A stretch of DNA of 32,941 nucleotides from CAZQKL01 sp964593895 [NCBI: uncultured bacterium] (lineage in GTDB: Bacteria; DYJV01), in assembly GCA_964593895.1 (NCBI GenBank), contig CAZQKL010000004.1:1-32941 (forward strand), in the 5' to 3' direction. The notes under the pieces are model-generated. The model was not told the origin of the DNA, ran no database searches, and worked only from the letters and a program-made list of their open reading frames with translations. The translations under genes and the position numbers were made by a program. Positions 26,397-32,941 of this stretch are shown piece after piece; within the stretch, counting starts at the first letter, position 1, and each line of letters begins with the position of its first letter.

Positions 26397-28490
26397 ATGA
26401 AAGAGTATAATGTTGAAAATATAAGGAACATTGTCATTGTTGCTCATGGTGGAGCTGGAAAAACATCTCTTTGTGAAGCAATTCTTTATGATACTGGGAT
26501 GAATGACAGATTAGGTAGTGTTGATGCAGGTAATTCTATTATGGATTACGAACCTGAGGAGATAAAAAGAAAAATAACAATTTCATCATCTATTGCATAT
26601 ACAGAATATAAAAAACATTTGATTAACATTGTTGATACCCCAGGATATGCAAATTTCATAGAAGATACTAAAAATTGTATGAAAGCAGTAGGTGGAGCAG
26701 TTTTTATAGTTTCCGCTGTATCTGGTGTAAAAGTTCAAACTGAAATACTCTGGAAACTTGCTGATGAATTTCAAATTCCAAAAATTATTTTTATAAATAA
26801 ACTTGATAGAGAAAGAGCAAATTTTGAAAGAGCGGTGGGAGATATTGAAAAAATTTTAAAAGTAAAACCTCTTATTTTACAAATTCCAATTGGTGCTGAG
26901 AACGAATTTAAAGGTGTTATTGATATTATTGAAAAAAAAGCATACATTTATGAAGATGATACAAGTGGTAAATTTAAAAAAGTTGATATCCCAGATGAAT
27001 ACAAAGATAAAGTTGAAGAATTGAGGGAAAAGGAGATTGAAAATATTGTAGAAATAGATGATGAACTTGTGGAAAAATACCTTTCTGGTGAAGAGATTTC
27101 AAATGATGAACTGATAAAAGCATTGAAAGAGGGCACATTAACAGGGAAATTTGTTCCTGTTGTGTGTGGTTCAGCTATTAAAAATATTGGCATATTTCAA
27201 TTATTAGATTACATTATTACTTTAATGCCAAATCCAACTCAAAAATCAAGCTTAGAAGCAATTGATAAAAAAAGTGGTGAAAAAATTTTCCTTGAACCAG
27301 ATCCTAATAAACCATTTACTGGAATAGTTTTTAAAACAATCTCTGACCCTTTTACTGGAAGAATTACAATTTTTAGAGTTTTTACAGGTTCTGTAAATTC
27401 TGATGCAAAAGTTTTAAATACAACAAGAGGTGTGGAAGAAAGACTTGGTCAAATCTACAAAGTTATTGGTAAAAAGCTTGTTCCAATTCCATCTGCGGTA
27501 AACGGTGACATTGTTGCAGTAACAAAGCTAAAAGAAACTTTAACTGGTGATACTTTATGCGACCCATCAAATCCAGTTTATATAGAATGGATGGAAATAG
27601 CAGAACCTGTAATTTCTTATTCATTGAAACCAAAGTCAAAAGATGATGAAGAGAAAGTCTCTAATGCTTTACAGAAACTAATGGAAGAAGACCCAACATT
27701 AAGGGTTAGCAGAGACCCACAGACAAAAGAATTAATTCTTTCTGGAATGGGACAGGTTCATATTGAAGTTACTGTGGAAAAATTAAAAAGAAAATTTAAA
27801 GTTGATGTTGAGCTAAAAACTCCAAAAATCCCTTATAAAGAGACAATTACAAAAAAAGCAAAAGCACAAGGTAAATATAAAAAACAATCTGGTGGTAGAG
27901 GCCAATATGGAGACTGCTGGATAGAAATTGAACCATTACCAAGAGGAAAGGGTTTTGAATTTGTGGATAAAATTGTTGGTGGAGTTATTCCAAAACAATT
28001 TATACCTGCAGTTGAAAAAGGAATAAAAGAAGCTATGGCAGAAGGAGTGCTTGCAGGATATCCAGTTGTTGATGTGAAAGTAACTTTATATGATGGTTCC
28101 CACCATTCAGTTGACTCAAGTGAACTTGCTTTTAAAATTGCTGGTTCATTAGCGTTCAAAAAAGCTGCTCAAGAGGCTGGGCTTGTCCTTCTTGAACCTA
28201 TAATGGACATGGAAATTACTGTTCCTGAAGATGTTCTTGGTGATGTTCTTGGTGACCTAAACAGTAGAAGAGGAAAGGTGACTGGAGTTGACCCACTTGC
28301 AGGCGGTAATCAACTGATAAGAGCTAAGGTTCCAATGGCTGAAGTTTTAACTTATGCACCAGATTTGAGAAGTTTAACAGGTGGTAGGGGAATGTTTACA
28401 ATGAAATTCTCCCATTATGAGGAAGTTCCATCATTTTTAGCTGAGAAAATAATTGAAGAGGCTAAAAAGGCTAAAGAATCTGAAGAATAA
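26397..28490 (+). CDS. fusA2: Elongation factor G-like GTPase (EF-G2 type)
   Basis: A 697-residue translational GTPase with the five EF-G domains. The G1 loop is AHGGAGKTS (16-24), where standard EF-G has AHIDAGKTT. DTPG is at 80-83 and NKLD at 134-137. SGGRGQYGDCWIEIEPLPRG in domain IV is the wording usual for EF-G2 paralogues, as is the loss of the RGIT switch motif (here KRKITISSS). It therefore looks like the second EF-G rather than the main one, which normally sits with the rps genes. The ATG at 26397 has GGAGAG upstream. An in-frame ATG at 26355 is rejected because it lies in the promoter. Confidence 0.9.
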   Translation: MKEYNVENIRNIVIVAHGGAGKTSLCEAILYDTGMNDRLGSVDAGNSIMDYEPEEIKRKITISSSIAYTEYKKHLINIVDTPGYANFIEDTKNCMKAVGGAVFIVSAVSGVKVQTEILWKLADEFQIPKIIFINKLDRERANFERAVGDIEKILKVKPLILQIPIGAENEFKGVIDIIEKKAYIYEDDTSGKFKKVDIPDEYKDKVEELREKEIENIVEIDDELVEKYLSGEEISNDELIKALKEGTLTGKFVPVVCGSAIKNIGIFQLLDYIITLMPNPTQKSSLEAIDKKSGEKIFLEPDPNKPFTGIVFKTISDPFTGRITIFRVFTGSVNSDAKVLNTTRGVEERLGQIYKVIGKKLVPIPSAVNGDIVAVTKLKETLTGDTLCDPSNPVYIEWMEIAEPVISYSLKPKSKDDEEKVSNALQKLMEEDPTLRVSRDPQTKELILSGMGQVHIEVTVEKLKRKFKVDVELKTPKIPYKETITKKAKAQGKYKKQSGGRGQYGDCWIEIEPLPRGKGFEFVDKIVGGVIPKQFIPAVEKGIKEAMAEGVLAGYPVVDVKVTLYDGSHHSVDSSELAFKIAGSLAFKKAAQEAGLVLLEPIMDMEITVPEDVLGDVLGDLNSRRGKVTGVDPLAGGNQLIRAKVPMAEVLTYAPDLRSLTGGRGMFTMKFSHYEEVPSFLAEKIIEEAKKAKESEE

Positions 28491-28498
28491 AATTTAAA

Positions 28499-29197
28499 AT
28501 GAAAAAAGCTGCGGATATTCTATTAAGGTTTATTCTCGTTGTTTCAATATTAGGGGCTATCTTTTTCTACTATTTTGGAAGATTTGTTACAAATAAAAAA
28601 GTTGTGATTATTTCAGAGAAAGTTATACTTCCACCTTATCCTGAAATTAAAATTAAGAAACCTAAAAAGATAATTCAAAAAAATAAACCCAAATTTAAAT
28701 TATTTTACAAAATTAAAATTATTGATTTTCCAGTAAAATCAGAAATTGATAAAATAATAAGTTTTGCAAAATCTCTTGATAATGTGACAGTTAAACAATC
28801 TTCAGCTGAAAAAATTGTTTATTTTAAAAGAGTTTTTGTAGGTCCTTATAAAAGTAAAGTTAGTTTAATAAAAGTTGAAAACAAATTAAAATCTATAAAC
28901 ATTGAACCATTAAGAATTAAATTAAGAGGTTACTATTTTTTACATTGTGGAAGCTTCTATTTTGATAAAACTGTTAATGAAATAAAAAATAAACTTTACT
29001 CAATTGGAATTAAAAACATTACAATTTTTAAAACAAAAAAAAGGTTAACTGTTTATAGTGTTGAAATTTTAAATTTAAATGAAAAAAATTTTGAAAAATT
29101 AAAAAAATTTCTTGAAAAAGAGAAAGTGGAATTTAATTATGAAAATTATTCTAAATCACAACAAACTGAAGACAATAGTTCAAAATCTAAAAAATAG
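28499..29197 (+). CDS. Membrane-anchored protein with two SPOR-like repeats
   Basis: The 232-residue protein has a short cytoplasmic N-terminus and one membrane helix (about 10-28), then a Lys/Pro-rich linker, then two segments with the SPOR pattern. The first (about 68-142) has YKIKIIDF, then KRVFVGPYKSK and a final beta strand. The second (about 145-215) has YYFLHCGSFYFDK and a closing strand VYSVEIL. SPOR domains bind denuded septal peptidoglycan, so a periplasmic cell-wall role is likely. Both repeats are divergent. It starts 8 bp after fusA2 and overlaps rfaE2 by 59 bp. Confidence 0.65.
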   Translation: MKKAADILLRFILVVSILGAIFFYYFGRFVTNKKVVIISEKVILPPYPEIKIKKPKKIIQKNKPKFKLFYKIKIIDFPVKSEIDKIISFAKSLDNVTVKQSSAEKIVYFKRVFVGPYKSKVSLIKVENKLKSINIEPLRIKLRGYYFLHCGSFYFDKTVNEIKNKLYSIGIKNITIFKTKKRLTVYSVEILNLNEKNFEKLKKFLEKEKVEFNYENYSKSQQTEDNSSKSKK

Positions 29198-29621
29198 TGG
29201 AAAAAAGATTGTATTTACAAATGGATGTTTTGATTTAATTCATAGAGGTCATATTGAATATTTAAAAAAAGCTAAAAAGTTAGGTGATATTCTTATTATT
29301 GGAATAAATAGCGATGAAAGTGTAAAAAGGATTAAAGGAAGTAAAAGACCAATAATTTCAGAAAAAGATAGAGCAGAAATTTTAGCTTCTTTTTTTTTTG
29401 TTGATTATGTAACAATCTTTAATGAAGACACACCCTTTAATTTAATTTCTAAAATAGTTCCTGATATTTTAGTAAAAGGTGGAGATTGGGAAAGGGATAA
29501 GATTGTTGGGAAAGAGATTGTTGAAGCAAATGGAGGAGAAGTTGTAGTAATAGAATACTTAAAAGGTTATTCAACATCATCAATTATTGAAAAAATAAAA
29601 AATCTTTACTGTCAGGAGTAA
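29139..29621 (+). CDS. rfaE2: D-glycero-beta-D-manno-heptose 1-phosphate adenylyltransferase
   Basis: A 160-residue nucleotidyltransferase of the cytidylyltransferase-like fold with FTNGCFDLIHRGHIEYL (HxGH motif), GINSDESVKRIKG, and the C-terminal ISEKDRAEILA and DILVKGGDW of RfaE domain II. It attaches AMP to heptose-1-phosphate for LPS inner core, so LPS with heptose is implied. It is a stand-alone domain II without the kinase part. I start at the ATG at 29139 because GTGGA lies upstream. A longer frame begins at a TTG (29112). It lies inside the end of the SPOR gene. Confidence 0.92.
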   Translation: MKIILNHNKLKTIVQNLKNSGKKIVFTNGCFDLIHRGHIEYLKKAKKLGDILIIGINSDESVKRIKGSKRPIISEKDRAEILASFFFVDYVTIFNEDTPFNLISKIVPDILVKGGDWERDKIVGKEIVEANGGEVVVIEYLKGYSTSSIIEKIKNLYCQE

Positions 29622-29623
29622 TC

Positions 29624-29872
29624 ATGTTTGGCATTGGATTTAACGAGATTTTAATTATTCTTTTGATTGCTTTAATTGTAATTGGGCCCAAAAAACTCCC
29701 TGAAATAGCAAAAGCTCTTGGAAAAGGATATAGAGAATTCAGAAAATCATTTGAAGAATTTGAAAAAGACCTTACAATTGAAGAAGAAAATGAAAAAGAT
29801 GAAGAAAAATATAATGAAATAAAAGTTGTAGGAAAGAAGAAAGATGGAGAAGATAAAGGGGAAAACAAGTAG
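29624..29872 (+). CDS. tatA: Sec-independent translocase TatA/TatB protein
   Basis: An 82-residue protein with a short N-terminal segment, one membrane helix (about 8-21), the hinge GPKKLPEIAKALG, and an acidic/basic amphipathic tail (EEENEKDEEK). Glu8 within FNEILIIL and the GPKKLP hinge recall TatB, whereas the length and tail recall TatA. Only one such gene is in the window, so a dual-function TatA/B is plausible. It overlaps tatC by 29 bp, so the two form a translation-coupled pair. Confidence 0.85.
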   Translation: MFGIGFNEILIILLIALIVIGPKKLPEIAKALGKGYREFRKSFEEFEKDLTIEEENEKDEEKYNEIKVVGKKKDGEDKGENK

Positions 29873-30599
29873 TGAACCTGAAAAAATGACTTTTACAGAG
29901 CATCTTGAAGAATTAAGATACAGATTGATTAGAATTCTTATTGCAATTGGGATATGCTTTATTCTATGCTATTTTTTTTCAAAACAGATATTTTACATTG
30001 TAAGCTTACCTTTATTAAAAGTTTTACCAAAAGAAAATAACCTAATTTTTACAGCTTTACCAGAAGCTTTTTTTACCTATTTGAAAGTATCATTTTTCGC
30101 TGGAATTGTTGTTGCTTCACCATACATTTTTTATCAAATATGGAAATTTATCTCTCCAGGACTGTATCCTCATGAAAAAAGGTATGTCCTGCCATTTGTA
30201 ATTGTTGCTTCTATTTTTTTTGCGACAGGAATTCTTTTTGCATATTTTGTTGTATTTCCTTATGGATTTAAATTTTTTATAAGCTTTCAAAATCAATACA
30301 TAAAAGCATTGCCTTCATTAAAACAGTATTTGAGTTTCTGCCTTAAACTGCTTTTTGCATTTGGATTAATTTTTGACCTCCCGGTTTTTATGTTTTTTCT
30401 TGCAAAAATTGGGATAATAAACTCAAAACTTCTCATTAAAAACAGGAGATATATAATTGTTTTAATATTTGTTGTTGCTGCAATATTAACTCCTCCAGAT
30501 GTATTTACTCAATTTTTAATGGCAGTACCATTGATTTTACTATATGAAATTAGTATATTAGTAGTGAAGTTTGTTGAAAGAGGTAAGAAAAAAAAATGA
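29844..30599 (+). CDS. tatC: Twin-arginine translocase subunit TatC
   Basis: A 251-residue protein of six predicted membrane helices, with the cytoplasmic N-terminal motif MTFTEHLEELRYRLIRI (from residue 15) typical of TatC and the periplasmic loop SPYIFYQIWKFISPGLYPHEKR. TatC recognises twin-arginine signal peptides and assembles the TatA channel. The ATG at 29844 has GGA-type upstream sequence; a second ATG at 29886 would give the shorter conventional start. It overlaps the next gene's ATG by 4 bp. Confidence 0.93.
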   Translation: MEKIKGKTSSEPEKMTFTEHLEELRYRLIRILIAIGICFILCYFFSKQIFYIVSLPLLKVLPKENNLIFTALPEAFFTYLKVSFFAGIVVASPYIFYQIWKFISPGLYPHEKRYVLPFVIVASIFFATGILFAYFVVFPYGFKFFISFQNQYIKALPSLKQYLSFCLKLLFAFGLIFDLPVFMFFLAKIGIINSKLLIKNRRYIIVLIFVVAAILTPPDVFTQFLMAVPLILLYEISILVVKFVERGKKKK

Positions 30600-31480
30600 A
30601 AGTTGAATATGATTTTCCTCCATATAGACCACCAAGTGAAGCTTATAGCTGTTTAATTAGATTTACAAGAGGTTGTCCTTGGAATAAATGTAAATTCTGC
30701 ATGATGTATAAAAAGATAAAGTTTGAAAAAAGGGAAATTGATGAAATTTTAAGAGATATTCATAATGCACCTTTAATTTTTGGACCTGAAACAGAGACAG
30801 TTTTTATTGGAGATTCAGATTCCTTACTTATGAAAACAGAAGACCTTGTATTTCTATTAAATGAAATTAGGAAAGTTTTTCCAAAATTAAAAAGAATAAC
30901 AAGTTATGCAAGGATTAGAACATTAAAGGCTAAAGGAGTTGAAAATTTAAAAAAATTGCGAGAAGCTGGTCTAACAAGAGTTCACATTGGTTTGGAATCA
31001 GGTTCTGATAATGTTTTAAAACTTATTAACAAAGGACCTAAAGCAAAACATTTTATTGAAACCGCTCCAATTATTAGAGAAGCTAATATAGAATTCTGCT
31101 TCTATGTTTTACTTGGAATAGGTGGAAGGAAATATACCCATGAACATGCAATTGAAACTGCAAAAGTTATTAATGAAGCTAAACCTGATTTTGTAAGATT
31201 TAGAACAATAATACCAATCCCTGGAAGTGAACTTTATAAAATGATTGAGAATGGAGAATTTGAATATTTAACAAATGCAGAAATTATTTATGAACAGTTA
31301 AAAATTATAGAAAATATTAATGTTGACACTTACATAGCAAATGACCATATTTCAAATCTTGTTGCTATTGAAGGGAGATTATTAGAAAATAAAGATTATT
31401 TTATAAATGTTTTGAAAGAGGCATTAAGATATTATGGAAATGAAGTAAGAAATTACAAAGAATTAATCAGGTATCTGTAA
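30596..31480 (+). CDS. Radical SAM protein with CX4CX2C cluster motif
   Basis: A 294-residue radical SAM enzyme. The cluster-binding cysteines are C27, C32 and C35 in RGCPWNKCKFCMMYK, so the spacing is CX4CX2C, unlike the usual CX3CX2C. The barrel continues with VFIGDSDSLLMKTEDL, then ITSYARIRTLKAK, HIGLESGSDNVL and VLLGIGG, all typical of Elp3/MiaB/NifB-like radical SAM domains. I recognise the wording as belonging to a group annotated only as radical SAM protein. Substrate is unknown. Genes on both sides overlap or abut (tatC 4 bp, next gene 0 bp gap). Confidence 0.83.
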   Translation: MKVEYDFPPYRPPSEAYSCLIRFTRGCPWNKCKFCMMYKKIKFEKREIDEILRDIHNAPLIFGPETETVFIGDSDSLLMKTEDLVFLLNEIRKVFPKLKRITSYARIRTLKAKGVENLKKLREAGLTRVHIGLESGSDNVLKLINKGPKAKHFIETAPIIREANIEFCFYVLLGIGGRKYTHEHAIETAKVINEAKPDFVRFRTIIPIPGSELYKMIENGEFEYLTNAEIIYEQLKIIENINVDTYIANDHISNLVAIEGRLLENKDYFINVLKEALRYYGNEVRNYKELIRYL

Positions 31481-31705
31481 ATGGACACAATCTCACAAAA
31501 AGAATTAACCACATTTTTAAATATTGTTGATGATGAAAGGATAAAAAAAATATTGTCAGAAATAGTTGTAAATCAGGATGAAATTTCTATTGACGATTTT
31601 TTTGAAAAAATTAAAAGTGTTGAAAATTTAGCATCCATAGATTATAAACTATTTCTTTTGCTTGAAGAGTTTTACTTAAGATATAAGAGAGTAAAAAATG
31701 ATTGA
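31481..31705 (+). CDS. Small protein of unknown function
   Basis: A 74-residue acidic protein, predicted helical (IVDDERIKKILSEIVV, then LFLLLEEFYLRYKRVK), without signal peptide or membrane segment. I recognise no family. The ATG follows the radical SAM stop directly, and the end overlaps the AhbA/B-like gene by 8 bp. The position suggests a role beside the radical SAM enzyme or AhbA/B, but nothing in the sequence proves it. Confidence 0.5.
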   Translation: MDTISQKELTTFLNIVDDERIKKILSEIVVNQDEISIDDFFEKIKSVENLASIDYKLFLLLEEFYLRYKRVKND

Positions 31706-32147
31706 TGATATTGATAGAAAGATATTAAAATTAATTCAAACTGATTTTCCAATTGATAAAGAACCATACAAGATAATTGCCAGAAAAATTGGAATTTCAG
31801 AAGATGAAGCATTCAGAAGAGTTATGGAAATGTATGATAAAAAAATCATTAGAAGGATTGGAGCAACCTTTAATTCAAATGCATTAGGTTATGCAAGCAC
31901 TCTTGTTGCAGCAAAAGTTCCTGAAGATAAAATAGAAATTTTTGTAAATGAAATAAATAAATTTCCTCAGGTAACTCATAACTATTTGAGAGAACATGAA
32001 TACAATATTTGGTTTACATTCATTGATAAATCTATGGATGAGATTGAGAAAAAACTTGAAAAAATAAAAAAAATCACTGGAGTAAAAGATATAATCAATC
32101 TTCCTGCAAAAAGAATGTTTAAAGTGAGAGTAGATTTAAATGTTTAG
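31698..32147 (+). CDS. Siroheme decarboxylase subunit (AhbA/AhbB), Lrp-like
   Basis: A 149-residue Lrp/AsnC-type protein with an N-terminal winged helix (about 4-52) and a C-terminal ligand domain. Several phrases are typical of AhbA/AhbB and NirD/L/G/H: RRIGATFNSNALGYASTLVA at 52-71, VTHNYLREHEYNIWFTFI at 92-109, and NLPAKRMFKVRVD near the end. Histidines H94 and H100 are likely heme/siroheme contacts. AhbA and AhbB together decarboxylate siroheme to 12,18-didecarboxysiroheme in the alternative heme pathway. Only one subunit is visible. A plain Lrp regulator is less likely. Confidence 0.78.
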   Translation: MIDDIDRKILKLIQTDFPIDKEPYKIIARKIGISEDEAFRRVMEMYDKKIIRRIGATFNSNALGYASTLVAAKVPEDKIEIFVNEINKFPQVTHNYLREHEYNIWFTFIDKSMDEIEKKLEKIKKITGVKDIINLPAKRMFKVRVDLNV

Positions 32148-32355
32148 AATTTTATTCTATTTTTTAATCTTTTACCTTGTTTATATTTTTTTCAAAAAAT
32201 TCAAAAAAAACAAATCTCCAAAAATTTTAGAAAAGGAAAAAATGGTTAAATGTGAAAAATGTGGAATTTATTTACCTGAAACTTCAGCAATTTCTTTCAA
32301 AGGAAAATTTTTCTGTTCAAAGGAGTGCTTTAATGAATATTATGAAAAAAATTAA
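32140..32355 (+). CDS. Small membrane protein with zinc-ribbon (PP0621-like)
   Basis: A 71-residue protein with one hydrophobic helix (about 2-18), a lysine-rich linker and a putative zinc-binding site CxxC...CxxxC (C38, C41, C59, C63) in CEKCGIYLP and FFCSKECF. This architecture matches the PP0621 family of short bacterial membrane proteins, whose role is unknown. It overlaps the AhbA/B-like gene by 8 bp and the phospholipase-D-like gene by 23 bp. Confidence 0.7.
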   Translation: MFRILFYFLIFYLVYIFFKKFKKNKSPKILEKEKMVKCEKCGIYLPETSAISFKGKFFCSKECFNEYYEKN

Positions 32356-32896
32356 AATTCTTTCAATAATTTTTCTTGTTTTAATATTTACAACATTAAA
32401 AGCTGAAAATGTTCAATTACTTTTAAATAAAGACTATGTCTGGGTGCTTTCAAAATATATTAGAAATGCAAAAAAAGAAATTATAATAAGTTCATTTTTA
32501 TGGTGTTGTAGACCAAATCAATCATCATCATTTCCATGTAAAATTTTAGATGAAATAGTTGATGCTGTAAAAAGAGGTGTTAATGTTACAATAATTTTTG
32601 AAAAAGATTATAGGGGTGAAAATGATTGCAATAATTTAACAATGTATGTGTTTAAATATAAATTAGGAAAAAAGTATTCAAATTTTTCAATATATTTTGA
32701 TTCTCCAATAGTGAGAAGTCATGAAAAAATAGTTTTAATTGATGGAGAATATTGTTTTATTGGCTCACATAATCTCACTCAAAGTGCTTTGAAGTATAAT
32801 AATGAGGTTTCAGTTTTAATAAAATCTAAAGAAATCTATTATAAACTAAAAAAGTATTTAATGAACATAAAAAATCATGGCGAAAAAATTTTTTAG
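32333..32896 (+). CDS. Secreted phospholipase D-like protein (Nuc-type)
   Basis: A 187-residue protein with an N-terminal signal peptide (about 1-24) followed by a single HKD motif: H130-E-K132, D137, G144-S145 and N147 in SHEKIVLIDGEYCFIGSHNL. A single HKD motif of this size suits bacterial Nuc-like nucleases that work as dimers, or a phospholipase D-like enzyme. Four cysteines (58, 59, 69, 99) could form disulfides. The start is the ATG at 32333, with AGGAG 7 nt before it; the longer open frame begins within the preceding gene and has no signal peptide. Substrate is unknown. Confidence 0.75.
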   Translation: MNIMKKIKILSIIFLVLIFTTLKAENVQLLLNKDYVWVLSKYIRNAKKEIIISSFLWCCRPNQSSSFPCKILDEIVDAVKRGVNVTIIFEKDYRGENDCNNLTMYVFKYKLGKKYSNFSIYFDSPIVRSHEKIVLIDGEYCFIGSHNLTQSALKYNNEVSVLIKSKEIYYKLKKYLMNIKNHGEKIF

Positions 32897-32941
32897 TGTT
32901 TTTCTGTTTTTTTTTATCACTTCAAATTTATTCTCCCAAGA
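32877..32941 (+). CDS. Partial secreted protein, N-terminus only, cut by right edge
   Basis: Overlapping the end of the phospholipase-D-like gene by 20 bp, an ATG opens a frame to the right edge. It begins MAKKFFSVFLFFF and ends in NLFSQ, a basic start and hydrophobic core as in a signal peptide. The rest lies outside the window. The site has no strong ribosome binding site. Confidence 0.5.
   Translation, partial: MAKKFFSVFLFFFITSNLFSQ

Noticed and set aside
27833-28159. Minus-strand ORF of 108 codons inside fusA2
   Set aside because: Antisense shadow of domain IV coding sequence.
29584-29868. Minus-strand ORF of 94 codons opposite tatA
   Set aside because: Phe/Ser-rich reversal of the Lys/Glu-rich TatA tail; no ribosome binding site.
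30596-31480. Radical SAM gene as AhbC or AhbD, next to the AhbA/B-like gene
   Set aside because: The cluster spacing and flanking wording (RGCPWNKCKFC) do not resemble AhbC/AhbD, and there is no second cluster region of SPASM type.
31481-31705. Precursor peptide of a RiPP system with the radical SAM enzyme
   Set aside because: No leader-core structure, no Cys and no repeat; it looks like a plain helical protein.

Overview
The window is about 33 kb of AT-rich (roughly 30% GC by eye), densely packed bacterial chromosome. Many genes overlap by 1-60 bases and most starts carry a clear GGAGG-type ribosome binding site. Heptose/LPS synthesis (rfaE2), a type IV pilus minor-pilin/PilY1 operon, flagellar genes (fliD, fliS), Tat secretion and an SPOR-domain protein point to a Gram-negative, motile, piliated bacterium. 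The four-subunit type pyruvate:ferredoxin oxidoreductase, a siroheme-decarboxylase (AhbA/B) homologue and an hprK-rapZ-EIIA-HPr-EI cluster resemble anaerobic 'deltaproteobacterial' or related deep-branching lineages (for example Thermodesulfobacteriota-like). The lineage is an inference. No rRNA, tRNA, IS element, CRISPR array or phage gene was seen, and no stretch over 300 bp lacks a gene.

Left part (1-7 kb): a partial membrane-sensor gene runs off the left edge, divergent from an rRNA pseudouridine synthase (rluB-like). That gene overlaps tail-to-tail with a DUF4143-type ATPase. Next, on the minus strand, is an operon: XRE-cupin regulator, then 2-oxoacid oxidoreductase gamma, a delta subunit with an embedded GltD-like flavoprotein, alpha and beta. 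Divergent from it (7.1-11 kb, plus strand) is threonine synthase, then an ApgM-like protein that is probably a homoserine kinase, then CTP synthase.

Middle (11-26.3 kb, all minus strand): read 5' to 3' on that strand the order is fliD (preceded by a sigma-28-like promoter), fliS, hprK, rapZ, mannose-type EIIA, HPr, EI, metK, a carboxymuconolactone decarboxylase-like gene, the minor pilins fimT/pilW/pilV/pilX, a 1300-residue PilY1, and a small secreted protein translationally coupled to PilY1. The EI/HPr/EIIA set without any EIIB or EIIC in view looks like a regulatory phosphorelay rather than a sugar transporter.

Right part (26.4-32.9 kb, plus strand): a second-type elongation factor G (fusA2-like) with a good promoter starts a close-packed run: SPOR-domain membrane protein, rfaE2, tatA/B, tatC, a radical SAM protein with CX4CX2C spacing, a small unknown protein, an AhbA/B-like protein, a zinc-ribbon membrane protein, a secreted phospholipase-D-like protein, and the signal peptide of a gene cut by the right edge.

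The most unusual element is PilY1. Its von Willebrand A domain is interrupted by an insertion carrying a textbook CUB domain of the calcium-binding type, with the E/D/D triad and one disulfide pair aligning position by position with complement C1s. Other points of interest are the GltD insertion inside the oxidoreductase delta subunit, the ApgM-like protein coupled to threonine synthase, and the small secreted protein whose Shine-Dalgarno is formed by the last two Arg codons of PilY1.
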